64,000 nt of DNA from NCBI RefSeq assembly GCF_029937855.1, contig NZ_JAPYPC010000006.1, forward strand, positions 1-64,000. Direction: 5' to 3'. The first letter of the stretch is position 1; each line of letters starts with the position of its first letter. Source of the DNA: Christiangramia sp. GTDB taxonomy: Bacteria; Bacteroidota; Bacteroidia; Flavobacteriales; Flavobacteriaceae. The position numbers and the translations under genes were made by a program. This document shows positions 7,915 through 15,852 of the stretch, piece by piece. The notes beneath the pieces were generated by a model. That model was not told the origin of the DNA, did no database searches, and worked only from the letters and a program-made list of their open reading frames with translations.

Positions 7915-9665
7915 TTCTTAACTCCAATTTTCTTCGTGAGCTCTCTATTGTCGGTTGTTTTTACCTTAACAATATAAACAGCATTACTTAAATTTCCAGT
8001 TGAAAAATTAAATTCTTTTTCTTTGGACCTAAAATTTTGGTTTAAAAAAAGCTTTCCATTAAGGTCGTAAATTCTAATATTGTTGAATTCCGTAGCGTAT
8101 AGGATTTTTATTTCCAGTTGCTCTAACTTATTATTTTGAAAAATATCAATGGTATTGAGTAATATGTTAGGAAGCTTTTCAGTGTTTTCTTCTGAAACTG
8201 GAGCATCATTTGAAGTATTTTCAACCGTAATTTTTTCGATAAAACTTATATAGAATCTATCATTATAATCACCTGCCGGCAATTTTATTTTCAAAGAGCC
8301 TGTTTTTATTCCAAAATACAGATCGTCTTTAGCGTCATATACAAACAAACGGTCTGGATTGAAATTATTAAATTCTGAGACCGAAAATTCAATCGAGGTT
8401 TCTTTTGACAGCTTAATTTGAAGCGGAATCAATTCTTCATCCAGCTTAGGCCTAACATTTATAACGAAAGGATTTTCAGAAATTAACCAATTAATATCAT
8501 CTTCAAAAACATCCATTTTTCGGGCATCAAAGGCATGATCTTCATTTACTGTAGATTTTTCCTGGAAAGCAAGAGCAAGTCGTCTAACGTGAGTTGAATC
8601 CATTTCTACATTTAATATAACAGAGGACGGGATAGATTCAGAAGATTTGAATACAGATATACCTGTTTCCTGTTTTTGGTATACTCTCTGAGAATTCTGG
8701 AAATGAAGCATTCCGTCTTTACTGCCCGTCACCATAAATCCCTGTGCGACCGGTAGTATTTTTCGGGGATATATAGCCCCGGTTTCCCCGGTTAAGCTTT
8801 GGTTATTATATTTTTTGAAAATAGCCGGAAGATAAATACCGGTTCCGGGGGAATAAGTTCCATAGCCGCCTTCATAATCGATTAAATAATGGGAAGCTCC
8901 GTCTTTCTTAGAATCCCAAAAATAGGCAATCCCTGTAGTGGCAGTATTTTCAAACAAAAAGGAATTCAGGTCCAATGCAGAAGGATAAGGATTTCCTACG
9001 AGTAAAACCTGCTCTTTTTTAATAGGAAGTTCTATTTTTCCGTCATTAGCGGTACCTCTGAAATCATAAGTTTGAGCGGCTCCCGGATTTACCTTTTCTG
9101 TCTCAATTTCGGTTAGATTAGTGCCATTGACACCTTTCATGCTAAAACCTTCGCCAGGTAAAAGGTCAAAGTGATCCCCTAAATATTGCCAGTTAGAATA
9201 AGAATTTCCGGAATAGGTATAGATCCAGCGGTTAGAAATGTGAAGAGGGGAACTTTTCCCTTCCAGGCTTGAAACCATAGATGCTTTCTGGCTTTCAGTA
9301 TTTGAAAGAGGATCATTCAGGTAATCCCTTAGTTCTTGTTTGTCTGTAGAAACTTTCACCGGCAATCCCCAGTAATTATAGTCAAAGGCATTGGAAGTTC
9401 CTCTTTGAAAAATAGAAATAAAACCATTTCCAGCATTCAAATTCTCCTTTTTATCTCCCTGTAGTAGTTGTGCGTCTTTCCTAAGATATAGATTGGCTTC
9501 GGTTTGTTTATTTTTATTTTTTGAGAGGCTTATTCCATTTTTGACAAATACCAATCGATCCCGGGCATAGAGATAGCTATCAGAATTTTCCGAAGGTGTG
9601 ATATATAGCTGTGCCTGGAGACCAACCGTACTAAAAATCAATAAAAAAAGGATTGTAAGCTTCAT
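7911..9665 (-). CDS. T9SS type A sorting domain-containing exported protein
   Basis: A 584-residue secreted protein. From the ATG at 9665 it opens with MKLTILFLLIFSTVGLQAQ, a Sec signal peptide; a TTG-initiated extension of three residues is possible but unneeded. The C-terminal 80 residues form a type A sorting domain: IDIFQNNKLEQLEIKI, FNNIRIYDLNGKLF, NLSNAVYIVKVKT and the final basic strand ELTKKIGVKN, which directs export and surface attachment or release by T9SS. The middle region is strand-rich, with repeated Asn/Gly/Tyr segments such as NRWIYTYSGNSYSNW and LLVGNPYPSALD, resembling flavobacterial cell-surface proteins of unknown function. It leads an operon with DUF2752 and CCC-motif genes. 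Confidence 0.85.
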   Translation of the reverse strand: MKLTILFLLIFSTVGLQAQLYITPSENSDSYLYARDRLVFVKNGISLSKNKNKQTEANLYLRKDAQLLQGDKKENLNAGNGFISIFQRGTSNAFDYNYWGLPVKVSTDKQELRDYLNDPLSNTESQKASMVSSLEGKSSPLHISNRWIYTYSGNSYSNWQYLGDHFDLLPGEGFSMKGVNGTNLTEIETEKVNPGAAQTYDFRGTANDGKIELPIKKEQVLLVGNPYPSALDLNSFLFENTATTGIAYFWDSKKDGASHYLIDYEGGYGTYSPGTGIYLPAIFKKYNNQSLTGETGAIYPRKILPVAQGFMVTGSKDGMLHFQNSQRVYQKQETGISVFKSSESIPSSVILNVEMDSTHVRRLALAFQEKSTVNEDHAFDARKMDVFEDDINWLISENPFVINVRPKLDEELIPLQIKLSKETSIEFSVSEFNNFNPDRLFVYDAKDDLYFGIKTGSLKIKLPAGDYNDRFYISFIEKITVENTSNDAPVSEENTEKLPNILLNTIDIFQNNKLEQLEIKILYATEFNNIRIYDLNGKLFLNQNFRSKEKEFNFSTGNLSNAVYIVKVKTTDNRELTKKIGVKN

Positions 9666-9741
9666 GAAAGCCATAAATTTGCATAAATGTAATCAATAAA
9701 GCTTTTCAAATCACCAAAGTAAAATATTTAACTTACTGAAA

Positions 9742-9942
9742 ATGAATAATTCACAGCTAATAAATACTGTTCTTATAGTAATTGGTGGAGCGTTCCTTAT
9801 TTATACAATCTCGGTAGGTGATGTAAGCCCATATTTTAAAATAATCGGCTTAGTTGTTATCATGCTTGGTTTGTACAGGGCGACCAATTTTTGGGTAGCT
9901 ACAAAGGATGATCATGAAAAAGACAATGAAAATAAAAACTGA
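9742..9942 (+). CDS. Small two-helix membrane protein
   Basis: A 66-residue protein with two hydrophobic segments (about residues 7-24 and 33-46) and a highly charged tail, DDHEKDNENKN. No known domain is recognised. Its stop codon overlaps the start codon of the Smr gene by one base (TGATG), which indicates translational coupling, and the conserved pairing of a short membrane protein with this Smr type in Flavobacteriia supports it as a real gene. The product could tether or modulate a membrane partner; that is speculation. Confidence 0.75.
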   Translation: MNNSQLINTVLIVIGGAFLIYTISVGDVSPYFKIIGLVVIMLGLYRATNFWVATKDDHEKDNENKN

Positions 9943-10493
9943 TGAAAGATTTTAAACCTGGTGATAAAGTCGAATTACTGGATGATGATCTTGGCGGAAT
10001 TGTTCAGAACATAAAGGGAGACCAAATCGAAATTAAAACCGAAGATGGTTTTATCATGGAATTTCCGTCAGAAGATCTGGTGAAAATTAAGAAGGATATT
10101 GAAGAATTAGAGGTTGCCGACTTTAACTTTGAAGAGGTGCTAAAAGATAAAACTCCTAAAAAGAAACCAAACTCCAGTAGGATTAAACCTAAAGAAAGAA
10201 ATGCGCCTCCAATGGAAGTAGATTTGCATATAAATCAATTGGTGAGATCTGCTAAAAGTATGTCCAATCATGAAATGCTTAATCTCCAATTAGATACCGC
10301 ACGGCATAAACTGGAATTTGCCATGAGAAAACGTATTCAAAAAATAGTTTTTATCCATGGTGTGGGCGAAGGAGTTTTAAAAATGGAACTGGAATATTTA
10401 CTGGGAAGATATGCCAATGTAAAATTCTATGACGCCGATTATCAAAAATATGGTTTAGGAGCCACTGAAGTTTATATACTTCAAAATCCTTAA
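9942..10493 (+). CDS. Smr/MutS domain protein with N-terminal DUF2027-like region
   Basis: A 183-residue cytosolic protein. Residues 1-50 form a small KOW/SH3-like region (FKPGDKVELLDDDLGGIV, IKTEDGFIMEFP) as in DUF2027-type proteins. A basic linker (KTPKKKPNSSRIKPKER) leads to a C-terminal Smr domain with the motifs EVDLHINQL, FIHGVGEGVLKMEL (the H-G-x-G-x-G-x-L signature) and the final strand GATEVYIL. Smr domains are nucleases or nucleic-acid binding modules linked to MutS2, ribosome rescue and RNA cleavage; which applies here is unknown. It is cotranslated with the small membrane protein upstream. Its last 4 bp overlap the convergent lipoprotein gene. Confidence 0.85.
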   Translation: MKDFKPGDKVELLDDDLGGIVQNIKGDQIEIKTEDGFIMEFPSEDLVKIKKDIEELEVADFNFEEVLKDKTPKKKPNSSRIKPKERNAPPMEVDLHINQLVRSAKSMSNHEMLNLQLDTARHKLEFAMRKRIQKIVFIHGVGEGVLKMELEYLLGRYANVKFYDADYQKYGLGATEVYILQNP

Positions 10494-11512
10494 TTAGTAG
10501 GTTCTTCGGTCTCTTCCTCTGGTTCTTCGGGTTCCCCACAATCAGGGTCCTGGGAAGGGCAGAGTGGAAAATCTATACCAGATTCGCTGTAGGTCCCAAA
10601 AGTATAAGATGCATACTGGATGGATTCTCCAGAACCATCCTGTTTAGTAAATTTAATATCTTCCACTACAATACGGAAACCATAATTTCTAGTGATATCA
10701 TGATTAATATATTCCTCATGCTGAAGTTCTGCTGTTTGTGCAGGATTCAAATAATTGGAGATTCCCTCAGCTGTTTGGAAAGCCCCAGGATTATCCAAAT
10801 CGTCACCTGATACTTCGAGCCTTGTCAATACTTCATCATTATCATCATCATTATCGAGATAATTTGGAATTCCATCTTCGTCACTATCCCTAAAGCCCGC
10901 CTCATTAACCGGGTCATTGCTAGAGTTTGCCAGTTCAGTTCTGGTCTCTACATTATCACCATCATCATCTACGTCCAGATAATTTGGAATTCCATCCTCG
11001 TCTGTATCCAGAAGATCTACTCCTTCAGCATTCCAGCCTTCCTCAATATTATCCAGCCCATCCCCATCTGCATCTGCGGTTGCCGTTTCATCTCTAAAAT
11101 TCCTGGTGATACTAACCAATCCATCAGAACCGGTAATCCATTCTTCCACTACAATTGGCTGGCTTGGTGGAACTACGTTACAAAAGTAATCGTTGGGTAT
11201 TTCAGATCTGAAGATTCTATACACTATCCTATTATCTCCACTATCACTACCTGTTAAATCGAAAGTTATGAGTTCATCTTCCGGCGGAACAATATTTCCA
11301 TCTTCATCAATTTCCAGGATATTATTTCGAAACTCCAGAGAAATTGATTCAAAAACATCGCTATTATTTACTGCATAAAAGACATTTTTATTGGAGCCTT
11401 CGCAGAATTGAATAGTACTGTCCTCAAAATCGAAAGTAGTCACAATAATCTCCCCGTCATCACAGGAGCTGAGTAGCGCAAGGGAAAATATACCGAACAG
11501 TAAACGTTTCAT
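10490..11512 (-). CDS. Lipoprotein with aspartate-rich, thrombospondin-3-like calcium-binding repeats
   Basis: A 340-residue predicted lipoprotein with a signal and lipobox LLSSC (cysteine 17). The N-terminal third is strand-rich. Around residues 150-230 are Asp-rich repeats of the form DxDxDGIPNYLDxDDDxD (DADGDGLDNIEEG, DTDEDGIPNYLDVDDDGDN, DSDEDGIPNYLDNDDDNDE), resembling thrombospondin type 3 calcium-binding loops. The C-terminus is an acidic, Pro/Glu-rich tail (EPEEPEEETEEPTN). Such proteins are common on the outer surface of flavobacteria. No enzymatic domain is visible. The gene is divergent from the cysteine desulfurase and converges on the Smr gene with 4 bp overlap. Confidence 0.75.
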   Translation of the reverse strand: MKRLLFGIFSLALLSSCDDGEIIVTTFDFEDSTIQFCEGSNKNVFYAVNNSDVFESISLEFRNNILEIDEDGNIVPPEDELITFDLTGSDSGDNRIVYRIFRSEIPNDYFCNVVPPSQPIVVEEWITGSDGLVSITRNFRDETATADADGDGLDNIEEGWNAEGVDLLDTDEDGIPNYLDVDDDGDNVETRTELANSSNDPVNEAGFRDSDEDGIPNYLDNDDDNDEVLTRLEVSGDDLDNPGAFQTAEGISNYLNPAQTAELQHEEYINHDITRNYGFRIVVEDIKFTKQDGSGESIQYASYTFGTYSESGIDFPLCPSQDPDCGEPEEPEEETEEPTN

Positions 11513-11586
11513 AAGGCTGCTTTTTCAACAAAAATAAAGGAATCAAACTTATAAGGAAGAGAAGTAGGAAATTATTTTATTTCCCT

Positions 11587-11594
11587 TAATTTTG
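11587..11594 (+). promoter_or_regulatory. Bacteroidota-type -7 promoter element
   Basis: TAATTTTG matches TAnnTTTG and ends 6 bp before the ATG at 11601. If used, transcription would start at or next to the start codon, giving a nearly leaderless mRNA for the cysteine desulfurase. No convincing -33 TTG was found. Confidence 0.4.
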
Positions 11595-11600
11595 CGCCCT

Positions 11601-12749
11601 ATGGAAAATGTCTATTTTGATTCAGCAGCTACTACCCGGTTAAGGGAGGAAGTGGTCGATAAAATGACCCGCGTTTTAAAAGAAAATTATGGCAATCCTT
11701 CTTCTACCCATAGTTTTGGAAGGTCTTCAAAATCACTGGTAGAACAGGCACGAAAGACTGTAGCAGCGATTTTAAATGTAAAAGCTTCAGAAATAGTATT
11801 TACTTCAGGAGGAACCGAAGCTGATAATTTAGCATTGAATTCTGCCGTGCGCGACCTTGGAGTGGAGAGAATCATTACTTCCAGAATTGAACATCATGCC
11901 GTTCTTTATACCGTAGAGCAGTTAAAAGAATGTTTTGATATTGAAGTGGAATACGTAAGGCTTGATGCTAAAGGTAATGTTGATCTTTCAGATCTTGAAA
12001 ACCGATTAAAAAGTTCAGAAAAAAAGACTTTGGTGAGTTTGATGCATGTGAACAATGAGATTGGTAATATGCTTGATCTTAAGAAAACTGCTGAATTGGT
12101 TAAATCTTATAATGCATTATTTCATTCAGATACCGTGCAATCTATTGGCCACTTTTCTTTAGATCTCAATGAGATCCCTGTAGATTTTACAGCGGTGAGT
12201 GCACACAAATTTCATGGTCCTAAAGGAGTGGGCTTCGCTTTTATTAGAAAAAACTCAGGCTTAAAACCACTTATTTTTGGAGGAGAGCAGGAGAGAGGCC
12301 ATCGTGCGGGAACCGAAGGGGTGCATAATATTGTGGGCCTTGAAGAGTCCTTAAAGCTGGCATATGAAAAGCTGGAAGAGGAAAAAGAATATACCCTTTC
12401 CTTAAAAAAACATTTTATTAAGGGCCTTAAAAAGGAAATTTCTGGAGTAAAATTCAATGGTGAATGTGAAGACCTGGAGAAGAGTACTTATACATTGATC
12501 AATATATGCCTGCCGGTAAGTGCAGAAAAAGCCCTGATGTTGTTGTTTCAACTGGACCTAAAAGGAATTGCCTGTTCCAAGGGAAGTGCCTGCCAGAGCG
12601 GGAGCGATAAAGGATCTCATGTTTTAAATGCTTTCTTAGCTGAAGAAGACCTGAAAAAACCATCTTTAAGATTCTCTTTTTCGAAATATAATACCAAAGA
12701 AGAAATAGATTATGTAGTTAAGACTCTTAAAGAGTTTATAGAAAGCTAA
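11601..12749 (+). CDS. Cysteine desulfurase family protein (NifS/IscS-like)
   Basis: A 382-residue PLP enzyme that takes sulfur from cysteine as a protein persulfide for Fe-S cluster or thiolated-tRNA synthesis. The ATG at 11601 gives MENVYFDSAATT, the usual N-terminus; the frame can be extended by only three residues through a TTG at 11592. Seen are GNPSSTHSFGR (31-41), EIVFTSGGTEADNLA (64-78), IEHHAV (96-101), the PLP lysine K203 in SAHKFHGPKG and the active-site cysteine C331 in CSKGSACQSG. It belongs to the group with a long flexible Cys loop. No isc or suf genes are nearby, so the sulfur acceptor is unclear. A 56-codon membrane-protein gene follows directly. Confidence 0.92.
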   Translation: MENVYFDSAATTRLREEVVDKMTRVLKENYGNPSSTHSFGRSSKSLVEQARKTVAAILNVKASEIVFTSGGTEADNLALNSAVRDLGVERIITSRIEHHAVLYTVEQLKECFDIEVEYVRLDAKGNVDLSDLENRLKSSEKKTLVSLMHVNNEIGNMLDLKKTAELVKSYNALFHSDTVQSIGHFSLDLNEIPVDFTAVSAHKFHGPKGVGFAFIRKNSGLKPLIFGGEQERGHRAGTEGVHNIVGLEESLKLAYEKLEEEKEYTLSLKKHFIKGLKKEISGVKFNGECEDLEKSTYTLINICLPVSAEKALMLLFQLDLKGIACSKGSACQSGSDKGSHVLNAFLAEEDLKKPSLRFSFSKYNTKEEIDYVVKTLKEFIES

Positions 12750-12751
12750 AT

Positions 12752-12922
12752 ATGAAATTAACGATCACTCACTATAGAGGTATAGAGGCTTTGCTGTTAC
12801 TTTCTGCAATTTTATTTGCTTATTTTTCGGAAGGAATGTGGGTGAATTTTTTCGCGGGATTATTTTCTGGAGCCGGCGTACTTCTTATGATCAAGGGTAG
12901 TTTGAAGCCAGGGAAGAATTAA
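12752..12922 (+). CDS. Small membrane protein (56 aa)
   Basis: An ATG two bases after the cysteine desulfurase stop codon opens a 56-codon frame ending in TAA. The product begins MKLTITHYRGIEALLLL, has two hydrophobic segments (about residues 12-25 and 31-47) separated by SEGMW, and ends in a basic tail (KGSLKPGKN). The tight spacing and plausible two-helix hairpin topology support a real gene cotranscribed with the desulfurase. No family is recognised, and it has no clear link to sulfur transfer. Confidence 0.6.
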   Translation: MKLTITHYRGIEALLLLSAILFAYFSEGMWVNFFAGLFSGAGVLLMIKGSLKPGKN

Positions 12923-12946
12923 TTCATTTAAATATTCATATATTTT

Positions 12947-13056
12947 CGTCAAGCTGAATTAGTTTTTTAGCCTATTCTAATAGTAATTTCTACCGAACAG
13001 AGAAATCTCGATCATTAACAGATTTCTCCCTGCGCTACGCTAGGGTTCGAAATGAC
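12947..13056. repeat. Degenerate palindromic interspersed repeat
   Basis: The 243-bp gap between the small membrane protein and the M23 peptidase holds a copy of the GTCATTTCGA/TCGAAATGAC palindrome family. The right half (GATTTCTCCCTGCGC, then TTCGAAATGAC ending at 13056) is well preserved, AGAGAAATCTC lies inside, and the left arm (CGTCAAGCTGAATT) is diverged. It is probably a non-autonomous repeat remnant. Confidence 0.55.
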
Positions 13057-13165
13057 AGCTCAAAAATGGAAATGTAAATTGCAGAAAATATTAGTGAATT
13101 CGTGGCTAGAATTAAATTCTAACAGATCTTCGAAACCTTACTATTAGCCTAATAAAATCTATTTT

Positions 13166-14854
13166 TTATTTCCTGAAGAATTTAGCAGTATAAGTATTAG
13201 TATTTCCTACATTATCGGTTACGATCAATTTTAAATCATTTTCAGTTTCAGTAAGCACATTATCTGAAAAATAGTGCGTGAGCGTATTATTTTTGTACTC
13301 ATACTCCATCAAAATAAATTTTCCGTTCACCGTGGCTCTGTAAGCGTCAATTCCGGAAAGATCATCTGAAATTTTCACTTTTAAAGTTTCATTAGTTGAA
13401 ATCCATTGCCCATCATAGAAATTCACTGGTCTAACTTGTGGCGCAGTAGTGTCTTTAACAAGAGTGTATTTTCCAAAAGTGCGAGTGCCGGTGGTAAATC
13501 TATTTCCTTTTTTATAAGTAGTGGAATAATTTGGCCTCCCATAATCTGAAAGTCGTGCGATAAATAAATATTCCCTTTCTTCGGCGGGATAATCACTTAC
13601 ATCAAAACCAATAGTGAAATTTTTATGAACCGGAATCTCATCTTTATGAACTTCAACCATATCATCTGTAAAATTTATATCGAGATACGCGTCTTCATAT
13701 AAACTGCCTCCGGGAATATAAACATCTATCTTTTCTCCTTTAGCTGAAAGTCCGTCGCTGGCACTGGCCAAATAATCAGTTGCTTTCTGCTCTCTTTTTT
13801 TAATATTATCGCTGATCTGTCCTTTAATAGGAATTCTTACCGTTCTCTCGTTTCCTTTAAAATCGGTCACTTTAATGGTGTATTGATAATCAAGGCTGTC
13901 TTTAATATTTAGCTTTCCTTCTTCGCTTAGGTTTCCGTATATGCTCAGAGGATTATTAGGTGTTTTAAAAAGCTTCTGAACACGACTTCGGTTATTGGCA
14001 TAATATTCATAATCTATCAACTGATTTAGATGTCGGGTTTCTGCAAAGGAAAATTTATCAAAATCGATTTCAAAAACCTGGTCGCCGTTTAAATTTGCTT
14101 CTATTCTGAAAACTCCATTATGATTGTAGGCGCCATCTAGCTGATCTACAGTAGAAATACCAAATCCTATCTCACCGCATGCTTCAACCTGGTTAACCGT
14201 ATAGGTTCCATCATTTAGTGGTATTAAATTCAGTTTTTGACGTGCCTGGGAATTGTTAACATGAGCATCATCTCCAAGAGGATAGGCAAATAAACCTTGA
14301 ATGATAGGTTTTCTACTGTCTGGAACTTCCAGCCCGAACATTTGTGCATTCATGGGTCGCTGACTTCCATCACGTATTTCAAAATGCAAATGGGGACCGC
14401 CGCTACCGCCAGTATTACCACTATAAGCGATCAATTCTCCCTGTTCAACGCTCAGTTCTCCAGGCTCGGGGAAAAGTTCTATTTCATAAGATTCCTTGGC
14501 GTATTGTTGTTTCCGCAGGTACTCCTTGATCTTAGGGGCTAGCTTTTGTAAATGTCCATAAACCGTGGTATAACCATTTGGATGTTGGATATACAAAGCT
14601 TTTCCGTAGCCATAATGCTGAAAATTGATTCGGCTAACATATCCTGCTGCGGAAGCTTTAACTTCCAGGCCTTCTCGTTGTTGGGTTTTAATATCCAGAC
14701 CACTATGAAAATGGTTGGACCTTAATTCTCCAAAAGTTCCGGCGAGCACAATAGGAACGTCTAAAGGATTACTGAAGTAGTCCTGTGGCAGCGAGTTTTG
14801 AGCTTGTAATGTGGAAAATAAAATTAGGAATAGTAGGCTTGTGGCTTTCTTCAT
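13166..14854 (-). CDS. M23 family metallopeptidase (LytM-type, exported)
   Basis: A 562-residue exported protein. The start at 14854 (MKKATSLLFLILFSTLQAQ) gives a standard signal peptide; an ATG 18 bp upstream is also in frame. The zinc endopeptidase domain follows, with the ligand motif HSGLD (H50 and D54 from this start) and the HLHFE motif (H155, H157). It is predicted to cut peptidoglycan peptide cross-links or, like some M23 proteins, proteins in the periplasm. The remaining ~380 residues are strand-rich and contain Ig-like segments (TTAPQVRPVNFYDGQW, KISDDLSGIDAYRATVNG, IVTDNVGNTNTYTAKF). It is divergent from the zapB-like/zapA group. A TAATTTTG -7-like element lies on the minus strand at 14907-14914. 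Confidence 0.87.
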   Translation of the reverse strand: MKKATSLLFLILFSTLQAQNSLPQDYFSNPLDVPIVLAGTFGELRSNHFHSGLDIKTQQREGLEVKASAAGYVSRINFQHYGYGKALYIQHPNGYTTVYGHLQKLAPKIKEYLRKQQYAKESYEIELFPEPGELSVEQGELIAYSGNTGGSGGPHLHFEIRDGSQRPMNAQMFGLEVPDSRKPIIQGLFAYPLGDDAHVNNSQARQKLNLIPLNDGTYTVNQVEACGEIGFGISTVDQLDGAYNHNGVFRIEANLNGDQVFEIDFDKFSFAETRHLNQLIDYEYYANNRSRVQKLFKTPNNPLSIYGNLSEEGKLNIKDSLDYQYTIKVTDFKGNERTVRIPIKGQISDNIKKREQKATDYLASASDGLSAKGEKIDVYIPGGSLYEDAYLDINFTDDMVEVHKDEIPVHKNFTIGFDVSDYPAEEREYLFIARLSDYGRPNYSTTYKKGNRFTTGTRTFGKYTLVKDTTAPQVRPVNFYDGQWISTNETLKVKISDDLSGIDAYRATVNGKFILMEYEYKNNTLTHYFSDNVLTETENDLKLIVTDNVGNTNTYTAKFFRK

Positions 14855-14978
14855 AAATCTTTGGGTATTCAATTTAAACCTGGCGTAAAGTTAAGGAAAG
14901 TTATGGCAAAATTAAACGGCTTGATAACAGAGAATTATCGAAATTGTTGATTATTATTTGAAAACAGCTGAAAAAGAA

Positions 14979-15009
14979 TTGGGATATTTAAAAGCGTATG
15001 TTAACTTTG
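14979..15009 (+). promoter_or_regulatory. Bacteroidota sigma-A promoter
   Basis: A -33 TTG (14979-14981) is followed after 20 bp by the -7 octamer TAACTTTG (15002-15009). Motifs and spacing fit the flavobacterial consensus TTG-N17-23-TAnnTTTG. It should drive the coiled-coil gene at 15037 and zapA. Confidence 0.7.
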
Positions 15010-15036
15010 TAGGGGTTCACATCGGTTTTAGCGCTT

Positions 15037-15327
15037 ATGAGTGAAATTACAGAAATAGTTGATAACCTTGAGAATAGAATCAGCAAACTGCTTCATAAAT
15101 ATGATATTATGAGACAGGCTAACGAATCTCTTCAGGAAGAATTGACCTCTGTAAAAGCTGAATATGAAAAACTGGAGGGAGATTTACAATCTTCACAGGA
15201 GCAGGTTCAGACTTTAAAAGCTGCGAATGCGATGCTTGGCAGTACCGACCATAAAAGAGAAACGAAGCTCAAGATAAATAGTTTGATCAGGGAGATAGAT
15301 CAATGTATAGTTCAGTTATCTGAATAA
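15037..15327 (+). CDS. Coiled-coil protein upstream of zapA (ZapB-like)
   Basis: A 96-residue protein that is almost wholly heptad-patterned coiled coil (DNLENRISKLLHKYDIMRQ, then ESLQEELTSVKAEYEKLEG) ending in a second helix (KLKINSLIREIDQCIVQLSE). It has no signal peptide or membrane segment. Its place 9 bp ahead of zapA, conserved in Bacteroidota, and its similarity in size and composition to ZapB suggest a division-associated partner of ZapA/FtsZ. That role is inferred, because coiled coils carry little family signal. It has a good promoter just upstream. Confidence 0.72.
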   Translation: MSEITEIVDNLENRISKLLHKYDIMRQANESLQEELTSVKAEYEKLEGDLQSSQEQVQTLKAANAMLGSTDHKRETKLKINSLIREIDQCIVQLSE

Positions 15328-15336
15328 TTTAACGTC

Positions 15337-15630
15337 ATGGAAGATAAACTGAAAATTAAAATATCGATTGCAGACCGCGTTTATCCGTTAACCATTCAGC
15401 CCAGCCAGGAAGAAGGTTTACGTAAAGCAGCGAAAAAGATCGAAGCGATGATCAAACAGTTTGAGCAAAACTATGCGGTGAGGGATAAACAGGATGTTCT
15501 GGCAATGTGCGCATTGCAGTTCGCTGCCCAAACCGAACAAAAGAATATTGATAAATCGAGCGAAATGATTGAAGCAGAAGAGAAGTTAAAGTCCCTTAAC
15601 GATCTGCTGCAGCAACATTTAGCCTCTTAA
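15337..15630 (+). CDS. zapA: Cell division protein ZapA
   Basis: A 97-residue cytosolic protein that bundles FtsZ protofilaments at the division site. The N-terminal globular part shows the ZapA pattern KIKISIADRVYPLTIQPSQEE, then the long helix GLRKAAKKIEAMIKQFEQNYA and the DKQDVLAMCALQFAAQTE segment; the C-terminal half is coiled coil for dimer and tetramer assembly. Length fits the family. It follows the ZapB-like gene by 9 bp and is followed by the 6S RNA gene, an order also known from Proteobacteria (zapA-ssrS). Confidence 0.9.
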   Translation: MEDKLKIKISIADRVYPLTIQPSQEEGLRKAAKKIEAMIKQFEQNYAVRDKQDVLAMCALQFAAQTEQKNIDKSSEMIEAEEKLKSLNDLLQQHLAS

Positions 15631-15656
15631 GTTCTTTAAATAAAATAAAGGTTACT

Positions 15657-15831
15657 GCCTGTATTAGTGCTTTTTTGATAAACTCAACACGAATTCTTTA
15701 AAAAGGATGAGTCTAAGTTGTAAAAGCGTGCCGTGTCCCTTTTTGGGAGAGCGGATTCTTGATCAACTTGTTAGTCCTAAACTTGATTTTAAGGAGTTTA
15801 ATGCAAAACACAACTAATACAGGCTTTTTTT
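15657..15831 (+). ncRNA. ssrS: 6S RNA, 6S-Flavo (flavo-1) type
   Basis: The 222-bp gap between zapA and rny contains an RNA-like element closed by a perfect 11-bp stem, GCCTGTATTAG (15657-15667) with CTAATACAGGC (15814-15824), followed at once by seven T residues. Inside are further pairs: TAAACTC (15679-15685) with GAGTTTA (15794-15800), and AAGTTG (15715-15720) with CAACTT (15764-15769), leaving an internal open region and a CCCTTTTTGGG apical hairpin. A long rod with a central bubble, about 175 nt long, is the 6S RNA design, which mimics an open promoter and sequesters RNA polymerase. The zapA-rny position matches my knowledge of flavobacterial 6S RNA. A covariance-model hit was not run. 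Confidence 0.82.
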
Positions 15832-15852
15832 ATATATACTAAATAGAAACGA

